Positions 1 through 8,783 of a stretch of 34,248 bases of DNA are shown here, in pieces. Both the position numbers and the translations under genes were made by a program. The first letter of the stretch is position 1, and each line of letters starts with the position of its first letter. Under the pieces are notes generated by a model, which worked only from the letters and a program-made list of their open reading frames with translations, was not told the origin of the DNA and did no database searches. The DNA comes from Bacteriovoracaceae bacterium (lineage in GTDB: Bacteria; Bdellovibrionota; Bacteriovoracia; Bacteriovoracales; Bacteriovoracaceae), in NCBI GenBank assembly GCA_021732585.1, contig JAKFUR010000043.1, forward strand, positions 1 through 34,248. The letters run 5' to 3'.

Positions 1-3000
1 GCGTAAACACGCGGGAATATCAAACACTCAATCTTGCCGCCCAAATCTTCCAGATTGAGGAAAGCCATCTTATCACCCTTCTTCGTGATAATCGGCTTGA
101 GTCCGGTGATGAGGCCGCCCAAAACCATAGGACGACGACTTGGATCGGCGTCTTGACCGCGAGGATTAAATCCTTCTGGCTTAGCGACGGTGGCTAATGA
201 GTGAACATCTGCAATCGCCATGCTGGAAAGTTTCAACAGCATGTCTTTGTAACGATCCAGCGGATGGCCAGAGATATAAATCCCTAACAACTCCGCTTCC
301 GTCGAAAGACGTTCCTTCTCTGAGAATTCTTCTGACTCATGAATATGTAAAGCTTCGCCACCTGTCGTATCGGCGGCTCCGCCCATATCGAAGAGGTTGG
401 TTTGCCCCATGCTTTTCTCTTCTTGCTTCCGAGCACCATAGGCAGTGATCATCTCAAGATTTTCTAGCAGGGTTTTGCGATTGTATTTCTCGCAATTATC
501 AAACGCGCCCACCTTCACGAGTGATTCCATCACGCGCGCATTCACTTCTTTCGGATTCACGCGTTCACAGAAATCAATCAGACTTTGAATCGCACCATTC
601 TCCGTGCGTTCCTTAATGATGGCTTCAACGGCACCGTTCCCCACGTTTTTGATCGCACCCATGCCGAAACGGATAGTGTTGCCGACAACGTTGAAGAGCC
701 AAAGCGACTCATTTACATCCGGCGGCAAGATCGCGATGTCATGTTCGCGCGCATCTTGCGCGTACATCGTAACCTTATCCATGTTGCTAATCTCTGTTCC
801 GAGAAGAGCGGCATAGAATGCGGCCGGGTAGTAATGCTTAAGGAACGCTGTTTGATAGGCAATCACGGCGTAAGCCACAGCGTGAGACTTGTTGAATCCG
901 TACTCGGCGAACTTCGCCATCAAATCAAACAAGTAGGTACTCTTGGCTTCATCAAAGCCCTTGCCCATGGCGCCTTCGAGGAAGATCTTTTTGTATTTCT
1001 CCATCTCTTCAGGTTTTTTCTTACCCATGGCTCGGCGGAGCATGTCCGCTTGGCCAAGGCTGAACCCGGCGATGATCCGCGCGATGTTCATAACCTGTTC
1101 TTGGTAAACGATAATGCCGTAGGTATCTTTCAGCACCGGACGCAACTCTTCAAATAAGTAAGTCTCCGGCTTACGGCCGTGCTTAATTTCTACGAACTCA
1201 TCATGCATCCCTGAACCCATCGGACCTGGACGATAGAGAGCGTTGATCGCGGTAATGTCATCGATCGAGTCTGGCTTGATTCGTTTACACAAATCTTTCA
1301 TGCCCGATGATTCAAGCTGGAACACGCCTGTTGTATCGCCATCACCCACCAGTCCAAACACAGCTTGATCGGTCATGGAAATGTCTTCGATGTTGAACTT
1401 TGGATCGTGGTCCCGGCGAATAAACTTCACCGCATTGTCGATCACAGTCAAAGTTTTCAAACCCAAGAAGTCGAATTTTACCAGGCCGATTTTTTCAGAG
1501 AAATCTTTATCGAACTGAACAACCTGCTCGCCTTCGCGCCCTTTGTAGAGCGGGCAATAAGTAACAAGCGGTTCGTTAGTGATGATAACGCCCGCAGCGT
1601 GGATCGAAGCGTGACGGTAGAGGCCTTCAAGACGTTTCGAGATGTGCAGGATTCGGCGCATCTTCGGATCATTGTCTTCCAGCTCTTTGAGCTTGGGTTC
1701 TTTATCGATCGCCTCTTGTAACTCAATCCCCAGTTCATCGGGAATGAGCTTCGCGAGGGCATCGGCTTCAGCATACGGCAACGCGAACACCCGAGAAACG
1801 TCGCGAATCACGGCCTTCGCTTGCAACTTACCAAACGTGATGATCTGCCCCACGCGTTCTTCGCCGTATTTCTTCGTTACGTAGGCGATAACTTCTTGGC
1901 GACGATCCTGGCAGAAGTCGACGTCAAAGTCTGGCATGGAGATACGTTCAGGATTAATGAATCGCTCGAAGAGCAAATTGTAGGGAAGCGGATCGATGTT
2001 AGTGATGTCTAAGCTATACGCGACAAGCGAGCCTGCACCCGAACCGCGACCAGGGCCAACGGGAATATCATGGGCCTTGGCCCAACGAATGAAGTCCGAA
2101 ACGATGAGGAAGTAGCCGGTGAAACCCATCTGCTTAATCAACCCAACTTCTTCATTGAGGCGATCGATGTAGCGCGGACGTAGTTCAGTGACCCAGTTCT
2201 CTTTCGCCACGAGTTCACGGAAGTGCGGCCCAGCGAACCGATTCTCTAGACCCTCAATCGCTTCGCGCGCGAAGAATTCACTTTCAGATTCAGCTGTAGG
2301 AATATCAAATTTCGGCAAGTGATAGATCTGCTTGCCCTTATCGTCTTGCCAGCGCAGTTCAAGGTTGCACTTGTCGGCGATTCGCAGAGTGTTGTCGCAG
2401 GCCTCTTGAATGTAGCTGAAAGCTTGGCGCATCTCTTCCGGCGTCTTGAGGTAGAACTCCGTCGTCGTAAGGCGCATGCGTTTTTCATCTTCGAAGGTTT
2501 TACCCGTCTGAATGCACATCAGCACTTCTTGTGCAGACGCATCGTCACGTTCGAGATAGTGGCAGTCGTTGGTTGCGACAAGAGCAATGTTATTGGCCTG
2601 AGCAAACTCGACAATTTTACGGTTCACTTCCACTTGCTCAGGAATGCCGTTCTCTTGAATCTCTAAGTAAAAATCATCACCGTAGATATCTTTGAACTTC
2701 ATGGCAGCGGCGTAGGCCTTGTCGTCTTGGCCGGTGAAGAGGTTGAAACCCACTTCCCCCTTCAAGCAAGCCGAGGTGGCAATCAAACCTTCTGAGTATT
2801 CCCGGAGCAAGTCTACATCAGCGCGCGGCTTGTAGTAGAAGCCCTCTTGATAAGCTTTCGTCAGAAGTTTGCACAAGTTTTGATAACCCGTGAGGTTCTT
2901 ACAAAGAAGAATCAAATGGTGAATCTGGTGCTTCCCTTCAGTCTCATCCTGCGAGTCGAGAGTCTTAGAATTTTTGGGTGGGCGGCGATCAAAGCGAGAT

Positions 3001-3260
3001 CCGGGAGTGAAGTAAATCTCTGAACCAAGGATCGGCTTAATGCCGGCAGAGATGGCGCGCGTATAGAAATCAATGGCACCAAACATGTTGCCATGGTCAG
3101 TACTGGCGATCGCCGGTAAACCAATCTCTTTGGCTTTCTTGAAAAGATCGTCCAAGCGAATCGCACCATCGAGCAAACTGTATTGAGTATGGAGATGAAG
3201 GTGAACGAAACTGTCGGGCCGGCTTGTGACAAAGTCACTGCCTAGGAAGGGGTTTTTCAT
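1..3260 (-). CDS. dnaE: DNA polymerase III alpha subunit, partial (C-terminus beyond window start)
   Basis: Reverse-strand translation from ATG at 3260: MKNPFLGSDFVTSRPDSFVHLHLHTQYSLLDGAIRLD... (PHP domain start); the frame is still coding at base 1 (LEDLGGKIECLIFPRVYA, OB-like region). Absent from ORF track, probably because it runs off the edge. Confidence 0.95.
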   Translation of the reverse strand, partial: MKNPFLGSDFVTSRPDSFVHLHLHTQYSLLDGAIRLDDLFKKAKEIGLPAIASTDHGNMFGAIDFYTRAISAGIKPILGSEIYFTPGSRFDRRPPKNSKTLDSQDETEGKHQIHHLILLCKNLTGYQNLCKLLTKAYQEGFYYKPRADVDLLREYSEGLIATSACLKGEVGFNLFTGQDDKAYAAAMKFKDIYGDDFYLEIQENGIPEQVEVNRKIVEFAQANNIALVATNDCHYLERDDASAQEVLMCIQTGKTFEDEKRMRLTTTEFYLKTPEEMRQAFSYIQEACDNTLRIADKCNLELRWQDDKGKQIYHLPKFDIPTAESESEFFAREAIEGLENRFAGPHFRELVAKENWVTELRPRYIDRLNEEVGLIKQMGFTGYFLIVSDFIRWAKAHDIPVGPGRGSGAGSLVAYSLDITNIDPLPYNLLFERFINPERISMPDFDVDFCQDRRQEVIAYVTKKYGEERVGQIITFGKLQAKAVIRDVSRVFALPYAEADALAKLIPDELGIELQEAIDKEPKLKELEDNDPKMRRILHISKRLEGLYRHASIHAAGVIITNEPLVTYCPLYKGREGEQVVQFDKDFSEKIGLVKFDFLGLKTLTVIDNAVKFIRRDHDPKFNIEDISMTDQAVFGLVGDGDTTGVFQLESSGMKDLCKRIKPDSIDDITAINALYRPGPMGSGMHDEFVEIKHGRKPETYLFEELRPVLKDTYGIIVYQEQVMNIARIIAGFSLGQADMLRRAMGKKKPEEMEKYKKIFLEGAMGKGFDEAKSTYLFDLMAKFAEYGFNKSHAVAYAVIAYQTAFLKHYYPAAFYAALLGTEISNMDKVTMYAQDAREHDIAILPPDVNESLWLFNVVGNTIRFGMGAIKNVGNGAVEAIIKERTENGAIQSLIDFCERVNPKEVNARVMESLVKVGAFDNCEKYNRKTLLENLEMITAYGARKQEEKSMGQTNLFDMGGAADTTGGEALHIHESEEFSEKERLSTEAELLGIYISGHPLDRYKDMLLKLSSMAIADVHSLATVAKPEGFNPRGQDADPSRRPMVLGGLITGLKPIITKKGDKMAFLNLEDLGGKIECLIFPRVY

Positions 3261-3382
3261 GGTCGATCTCTCGCTTGAAGGCCTTCCTGGCCTTGTGTGT
3301 GTCTAGAAATGATGCCATTTTTGAGGTTTTATGACAAAAAACTCCCCCTCTCCAAGTCTGGAATAACCCATTCAGCGCATAG

Positions 3383-3405
3383 CATTATTTACATAATAAA
3401 TAATG
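3383..3405. promoter_or_regulatory. perfect 9-bp inverted repeat CATTATTTA-cataa-TAAATAATG, candidate operator of the mtn operon
   Basis: Direct reading; AT-rich palindrome in the dnaE/mtnB divergent gap, 55 bp upstream of mtnB ATG. Confidence 0.5.
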
Positions 3406-3460
3406 TCTTTTCGAGAGGCGTCTTTTTAGTTACTCAGAGAGCACTTTTCAGAGGGAATTC

Positions 3461-4090
3461 ATGGCGACAGAACTCAGTTTTGGTGATCAGCAGCGGGCAC
3501 AAGAACTCTTGGAGGCCATTCAGTTTTTCTCCCAGAAAGGCTGGTCGCCTGCGACCTCTACCAACTATTCACTGCGATTAGAAACACAGGGTGAATTTTT
3601 AATCTCACGCTCAGGCGTGGATAAGTCACGCTTCCAATTGAGTGACCTCATCGTCATCGCTCAAACGGGCCAGGTCGCCACACGCTCACAAGGTGCTGGG
3701 ATTAAGTCATCAGCTGAAACGGAGATCCATACCGCCATCTATGCACGCTTCCCTGATGCTGGCTGTGTACTTCACACCCATTCGGTTTTGGGAACATGGC
3801 TGTCACAAAAGTACGTGAAAGCTTGGGAAATTAAATTTCAAGATTGGGAAATTCTGAAAGGGCTGAAGGGTGTTGAGACTCATTTGGGTACCGTCGTACT
3901 TCCAATCGTAAATAATCACCAAGTCATGAAACATATTCTTAACGAAATGGAATCCAATTGGCCGAACAGCCCCCATGGATTTTTGATTGCGGGCCACGGG
4001 CTTTACACCTGGGGCACAACTGTCGCTGAAGCCAAACGCCACATAGAAACTTTCGAATTCCTCTTTGAATTGCAACGCCTAGGAGCTTAG
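3461..4090 (+). CDS. mtnB: methylthioribulose-1-phosphate dehydratase (class II aldolase fold)
   Basis: 209 aa; WSPATSTNYSLRL, SRSGVDKS, HTHSVLGTWLS, HGLYTWGTTVAEAKRHIETFEFLFE typical of MtnB; followed by mtnD and mtnC; SD gaggg. Confidence 0.92.
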   Translation: MATELSFGDQQRAQELLEAIQFFSQKGWSPATSTNYSLRLETQGEFLISRSGVDKSRFQLSDLIVIAQTGQVATRSQGAGIKSSAETEIHTAIYARFPDAGCVLHTHSVLGTWLSQKYVKAWEIKFQDWEILKGLKGVETHLGTVVLPIVNNHQVMKHILNEMESNWPNSPHGFLIAGHGLYTWGTTVAEAKRHIETFEFLFELQRLGA

Positions 4091-4092
4091 TC

Positions 4093-4608
4093 ATGACCAC
4101 TCTTAAATTGCTTGATAAAGGCACCACAACCCAAGATCGCAAAGCGATCACGGCGTTTTTGAATGAGCGTGGGATTATTTTTGAGCACTGGGAAGCTTCG
4201 CGACCGATCAAAGATGACGACGATCAAGAAACCATCCTGGAAGCCTACCAGCATTCCCTTTCTCCCTATATGGAGAAGCATGGTTACAAGAATGCAGATG
4301 TCATTAACGTTCATAAAGCCACGCCTAACATCGAAGAGATTCGTAAGAAATTTCTTTCTGAACATACCCACGACGAAGACGAGGTGCGTTTTTTTGTTGA
4401 TGGTGAAGGTGAATTTTTCTTTCACATCGATCAAGTGTTTTCTGTTATCTGCAAGAAAGGTGACTTCATCTCTGTGCCGAAAGGTCATAAGCATTGGTTT
4501 GATCTCGCACCGAAGTACCACGTGAAAGCGATTCGTGTGTTCCAAACCAAAGAAGGTTGGGTCGCGCGCTACACTGAGTCCGGCAAAGAGAAGAAGTACC
4601 TCAAGTGA
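4093..4608 (+). CDS. mtnD: acireductone dioxygenase (cupin)
   Basis: 171 aa; metal-binding EHTHDEDEVRFFVDGEGEFFFHI and KGHKHWFDL. Confidence 0.93.
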   Translation: MTTLKLLDKGTTTQDRKAITAFLNERGIIFEHWEASRPIKDDDDQETILEAYQHSLSPYMEKHGYKNADVINVHKATPNIEEIRKKFLSEHTHDEDEVRFFVDGEGEFFFHIDQVFSVICKKGDFISVPKGHKHWFDLAPKYHVKAIRVFQTKEGWVARYTESGKEKKYLK

Positions 4609-5243
4609 AAGTCCTCCTCTTTGATATTGAAGGCACGACCACGGACATTAACTTTGTCCACAAAGTTCTTTTTCCTTACGCCACTGAACGCATGGCGGAT
4701 TTCGTTCGCCAGAATCCCACTCATCCAGCGGTCATTGAAGTGGGTCAAACAAATATTGAAGCCACCATTCAAATTCTTATGCAATGGATTCGCGAAGACA
4801 AAAAAGTTGGCGCGCTGAAAACTCTGCAAGGAGAAATCTGGGCTGAGGGCTACGCAAGCGGAGCTTTTAAAGGCCATGTTTACCCCGACGTAAAACCTGC
4901 TTGGGAAAACTGGCAGAAGCAGGGCCGGACTCTCGCGATCTATTCTTCGGGCTCAGTGGCCGCGCAGAAACTTATCTTTGGGCATTCGCAAGACGGAGAT
5001 CTCACACCTCTGTTGTCCGCTTATTTTGATACGAAGGTTGGCGGTAAGCGCGAATTCAAAAGTTACGAGAACATTGCGAAAGAATTGAAAGTTCCCGCCA
5101 CTGAAGTCACCTTCTTCTCTGATATTAAAGAAGAACTCGACGCAGCAAGAGCGGCTGGAATGAAAACCGTGCACCTTTTCCGCTCAGGAATTCAGCCTAC
5201 AGACCACGCTAGCACGACGACGTTTGCTGACTTACAATTCTAG
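4605..5243 (+). CDS. mtnC: enolase-phosphatase E1
   Basis: 212 aa; DIEGTTTDINFVHKVLFPYA, IYSSGSVAAQKLIFGHSQDGDL, FFSDIKEELDAARAAGM; GTG start overlaps mtnD stop. Confidence 0.93.
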   Translation: MKVLLFDIEGTTTDINFVHKVLFPYATERMADFVRQNPTHPAVIEVGQTNIEATIQILMQWIREDKKVGALKTLQGEIWAEGYASGAFKGHVYPDVKPAWENWQKQGRTLAIYSSGSVAAQKLIFGHSQDGDLTPLLSAYFDTKVGGKREFKSYENIAKELKVPATEVTFFSDIKEELDAARAAGMKTVHLFRSGIQPTDHASTTTFADLQF

Positions 5244-5262
5244 CACCACTTAAGGAGCCTTT

Positions 5263-6264
5263 ATGTTTGCCTCAGAAATTCTCTCTGCCGGTATGTACGT
5301 TCCTCCCGGCGTCGTGACGAATCATGATCTCTCAAAACTCATGGACACCACAGACGAGTGGATCACGCAGCGCTCGGGTATCAAAGAGCGCCGTTGGGTT
5401 GCACCCGAAGTCACCACTTCTGATCTCGCACTTAAAGCGGCTGAAGAGGCCATTCAAAAAGCGGGTATCGCTAAAGAAGAAATCGATCTCATCGTGTTCG
5501 CGACACTTTCTCCTGATCATGAATTCCCAGGTACCGGTGTGTTCTTGCAGCACAAACTGGGTCTCGCTGGTTGCGCCTCTCTAGATATTCGTCAGGCGTG
5601 CAGTGGCTTCCTCTACGGTCTTTCGGTCGCTGATCAATTTATCAAAACCGGCATGTATAAAACTGTCTTGCTCGTGGGCGCAGAAATCCATTCAAAAGGA
5701 ATGGATAAAACAACACGTGGTCGCGACGTGGCCGTGCTCTTCGGAGATGGTGCGGGTGCCGTTGTTCTTCGTCGCACAGATGTGAACAACCCTTCACGCA
5801 TCTTGAGCACACATCTTCATGCCGAAGGTGCTCATGCTCAAGAATTATGGGTGCAAGCCCCGGGCATGAACTTGGGCGGCGATCGCATGACTATGGCGAT
5901 GATCGAAGAAGGTATGCAGTACCCAAAGATGAACGGCAAAAAAGTTTTCACCCACGCGATTCGTCGGATGGCGGAAGTGCTCCACGAAGGTCTCGCTCAA
6001 AACAACATGAAGCTCGATGATATTGATTTGTTCCTCTTCCACCAGGCCAACTTGCGCATCAATGAGATGGTGGCCCAGGAACTTAAGATTCCAGCAGAAA
6101 AAGTCTTCAACACCATTCAGAAATACGGCAACACCACAGCGGCGACGATTCCTATTGGGATGACTGAAGCTGTGAGAGCGGGCCAGCTCAAGAAAGGTAT
6201 GATGGTGGCTTCAGCGGCGTTTGGTTCAGGCTTTACGTGGGCAAGCGCGATCTATCGCTGGTAA
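5263..6264 (+). CDS. fabH: 3-oxoacyl-ACP synthase III (KAS III) family
   Basis: 333 aa; Cys in IRQACSGFLYGL, His in LFLFHQANLRIN, Asn in KYGNTTAATIP; SD aaggag; 19 bp after mtnC. Confidence 0.88.
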   Translation: MFASEILSAGMYVPPGVVTNHDLSKLMDTTDEWITQRSGIKERRWVAPEVTTSDLALKAAEEAIQKAGIAKEEIDLIVFATLSPDHEFPGTGVFLQHKLGLAGCASLDIRQACSGFLYGLSVADQFIKTGMYKTVLLVGAEIHSKGMDKTTRGRDVAVLFGDGAGAVVLRRTDVNNPSRILSTHLHAEGAHAQELWVQAPGMNLGGDRMTMAMIEEGMQYPKMNGKKVFTHAIRRMAEVLHEGLAQNNMKLDDIDLFLFHQANLRINEMVAQELKIPAEKVFNTIQKYGNTTAATIPIGMTEAVRAGQLKKGMMVASAAFGSGFTWASAIYRW

Positions 6265-6280
6265 TTCTTCCCTTCTGAAG

Positions 6281-6387
6281 TTTTAAATGTGACGGATTCT
6301 AGGCGGGCGCGAGATGGAAGCGAGGCGTGCTGCCTGCACGTCGCAGCTGACATCGACGAGCCCAACGACGAAGACGACCATTTAAAA
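6281..6387. other. long imperfect inverted-repeat element between convergent genes (candidate structured RNA or dispersed repeat)
   Basis: TTTTAAATG (6281-6289)/CATTTAAAA (6379-6387); GGGC/GCCC (6305-6308/6360-6363); GATG/CATC (6313-6316/6351-6354); GCGA[gg]CGTGC-TGCCT-GCACGTCGC (6320-6344). Confidence 0.45.
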
Positions 6388-6389
6388 AT

Positions 6390-7364
6390 TTAGAATCGCC
6401 AGAAAAAGTCGAAGAGGACATAGTAGCCATCTTCATCGAATTTCAACTTCGAGACATCTTTCGTCGCGATCCCGAGATTGAGATGGAAGGTGTCCCAGAT
6501 CCACATGTGACTGAGGGTTCCCCCCACCGATTGATTCTCAAAATTAAATGAAGGTCCAAAGAGAACACGATCCCAATCGTCCGTCACATATTCGTATATG
6601 GTGCGAATATCCGACTCGGGAAAGAGATTGAGCTTATCCACTTCAGGATTGTCTTCTTCGATGCCTTCAATCCGTGCGTTGATCACAAGGTGAGATTGGA
6701 AGCGGCCGTTCGAAGGTAAGGTTAACACCAACCCTGTCTGAAAAACCCAATCATCACGATTCACCTGACGACTAGTGAGTGCATTGAGTGTGAGTTGACC
6801 CCACTGGTTGCGCATGACCCGCGCTTTCGCACCGATGTTCGCAAAACCATCCAGATAAAGACCGGTGAGTACTTTGACGGTGAAGCTATCTGTGAGCCCG
6901 TATTGCACTTGAGGAATGGACACCAACCACTCCTTATCTGCAAGCGTGTGGCCGTCGGAGTTGAACACACCCATGTAGGCCAGATCTTTGTAGCGCGCTG
7001 GAATTTGTCTCTCTTGCCCGAGCATTAGACTGATGTGACCCGTGACATGATGTTTTTCTAAGATCTCGGCCGTGAGCCTTTCCACTGCGTCACTTGGAAG
7101 TATCAACTTATTACCGATGATCTCTTCGATCTCAACGATCGCCATCTCGGGATACTGATCTTTTTGAATCTTTTTTACTTTTCCAATCGCTACCAATGAG
7201 CCCTGGGTACGCGACAGAATGACAACACGCTCACCTTTGGCGAAGTCGTGCTCGGGATCGAGTTTCACTATAACGGCTTTCTGATCAAGCGCCGAGTCGA
7301 CTTGATTGAAACTAAAAGCCGGAAACACAAAGAGTGCGATGAGGAGAAGAACTGTGAACTTCAT
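6390..7364 (-). CDS. exported protein, probable outer-membrane beta-barrel
   Basis: 324 aa; signal peptide MKFTVLLLIALFVFPAFSF; C-terminus YYVLFDFFWRF ends in the aromatic F typical of OMPs; overlaps upstream lipoprotein stop. Confidence 0.7.
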   Translation of the reverse strand: MKFTVLLLIALFVFPAFSFNQVDSALDQKAVIVKLDPEHDFAKGERVVILSRTQGSLVAIGKVKKIQKDQYPEMAIVEIEEIIGNKLILPSDAVERLTAEILEKHHVTGHISLMLGQERQIPARYKDLAYMGVFNSDGHTLADKEWLVSIPQVQYGLTDSFTVKVLTGLYLDGFANIGAKARVMRNQWGQLTLNALTSRQVNRDDWVFQTGLVLTLPSNGRFQSHLVINARIEGIEEDNPEVDKLNLFPESDIRTIYEYVTDDWDRVLFGPSFNFENQSVGGTLSHMWIWDTFHLNLGIATKDVSKLKFDEDGYYVLFDFFWRF

Positions 7365-7732
7365 TCGTTAGATTTAGGGCGCTTCATAGGACAATGAGCA
7401 TCGATCTCAACACAAGCACGAGTGAAAATGATGGTGGTCCACCACTGATTAGTAATGCGTGTATCGATGAGCCAATCTGAGCCGGGGCAAAGAACTTGTA
7501 CTGCCTGAGGCACATAACGATTTCGATTGGTGTCGGCGTTAGCAAAAAATAGCCACTGATTAAAGCACTGTTCCATACTGTCTTTGGTGCCTTTCAGCAT
7601 GGCCGGAGCAATAGGACGCTTCTCAGGATTGTCGCGAAACTCGAGTTTGTGAATGACGTCGTAATCGACATATTTGCGCGTACAGCCAACGAAAAAACTC
7701 ACTACAATAAGGGAAAGCAGAAGGCTTTTCAT
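7361..7732 (-). CDS. putative lipoprotein
   Basis: 123 aa; MKSLLLSLIVVSFFVGCTRK with lipobox FVGC; ATGA-type overlap with 6390-7364. Confidence 0.75.
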   Translation of the reverse strand: MKSLLLSLIVVSFFVGCTRKYVDYDVIHKLEFRDNPEKRPIAPAMLKGTKDSMEQCFNQWLFFANADTNRNRYVPQAVQVLCPGSDWLIDTRITNQWWTTIIFTRACVEIDAHCPMKRPKSNE

Positions 7733-7790
7733 GTTGTTGCTCCACGTGTCAGAATGGACGGCAGGTTAGCATTTTCGAGGGACTTTGAAG

Positions 7791-8447
7791 ATGAAAAAGA
7801 TCGCAGTTATTGATCCGTTTATGGTGAATCCGGCCCTGAGTTGCTTTAACCGCTTAGTGGAGAACTTGCCGGCACGCCTTTACTATCACCACCCTCAACA
7901 AAACCTCATGACTTTAGAGAATCACCCGGCCGATGCCTACATCGTGCTCGGCAGTGCTTCCCACGTTTACCACGAACTCCCCTGGCACGGCCCTTTGGGC
8001 GACTTCATACTGAAAGTCCTCCATGAAAATAAACCCGTTTTGGGAATTTGTTTTGGCCATCAACTCATGTGCCATCGTTTCGGCGGCAGAGTTGAATACT
8101 ATATTTCCGAAGATGTGAAACTCACAGGTGTGCGCGAAGTAACGCTCAAGCAAGATGTGTTTGGTCTCAAGGCCGGTGAGAAACTATCTCTGCCCATTAA
8201 GCATAAGCAGGTGGTGAAACAAATCCCAGCTGATCTTATTGAAATCGGCCACGGACTAGATCACGACATCGTCATTCACAAAACTCTCCCGTTTATGGGC
8301 ACGCAACCCCATCCTGAAGCTTCCGTCGAGTTCTGCGACAATGAATCTGCCGGACGTCTGGGCCCAGATCAAATCCGAGCGGCACAGAATGATGGAATGA
8401 AACTTATCAAGGCGTTCTTCACTCATCACAACATCCTTAGCGCATGA
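7791..8447 (+). CDS. class I glutamine amidotransferase domain protein
   Basis: GICFGHQLMCHRFGG nucleophile motif and GTQPHPEAS; ATG at 7791 preferred (SD gaggga) over TTG at 7785. Confidence 0.85.
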   Translation: MKKIAVIDPFMVNPALSCFNRLVENLPARLYYHHPQQNLMTLENHPADAYIVLGSASHVYHELPWHGPLGDFILKVLHENKPVLGICFGHQLMCHRFGGRVEYYISEDVKLTGVREVTLKQDVFGLKAGEKLSLPIKHKQVVKQIPADLIEIGHGLDHDIVIHKTLPFMGTQPHPEASVEFCDNESAGRLGPDQIRAAQNDGMKLIKAFFTHHNILSA

Positions 8448-8782
8448 TGTTTTTGGTTGGAGTTCTCACGGTCGCGGTACTTTTCGTAACTCCTACGAAA
8501 CCGCGCGTAGCGACCTCAAAAATGGATTGCCCAATAAACATGGCCCAGGATGAAGTTTGCGTTTTCACGAACGACACTAGCATCATCGCCATCAATCCCA
8601 CGACAGCACCGGTGACTGTCGTGGTGCAGATTCAGCGCATCGAAAATGTCGAATTAGTTTATCGTTATCCCTTCGTGGAAGAGCTCCCACCCAGTTCAAG
8701 TCGACTGCTGATCAAATACAAAGTGAAAAAACCGGAACAGCCGTTTGCCCTAGACTACGACTGGGGCTGGAAGGCGCTCTAG
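8444..8782 (+). CDS. hypothetical protein, N-terminal membrane/signal segment
   Basis: 112 aa; MMFLVGVLTVAVLFVTP; overlaps preceding stop. Confidence 0.6.
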   Translation: MMFLVGVLTVAVLFVTPTKPRVATSKMDCPINMAQDEVCVFTNDTSIIAINPTTAPVTVVVQIQRIENVELVYRYPFVEELPPSSSRLLIKYKVKKPEQPFALDYDWGWKAL

Positions 8783-8783
8783 C

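Noticed and set aside
585-2666. Plus-strand ORFs (585-1157, 1365-1721, 2319-2666) as genes
   Set aside because: Antisense shadows of dnaE, which is clearly coding on the minus strand.
4087-4545. 152-aa minus-strand ORF
   Set aside because: Antisense to mtnD, which has clear cupin metal motifs.
6360-6366. GCCCAAC (GTTGGGC on minus) as an integron attC core site
   Set aside because: Only one core-like heptamer; no matching partner at the other end of the hairpin, and no integrase or cassettes.
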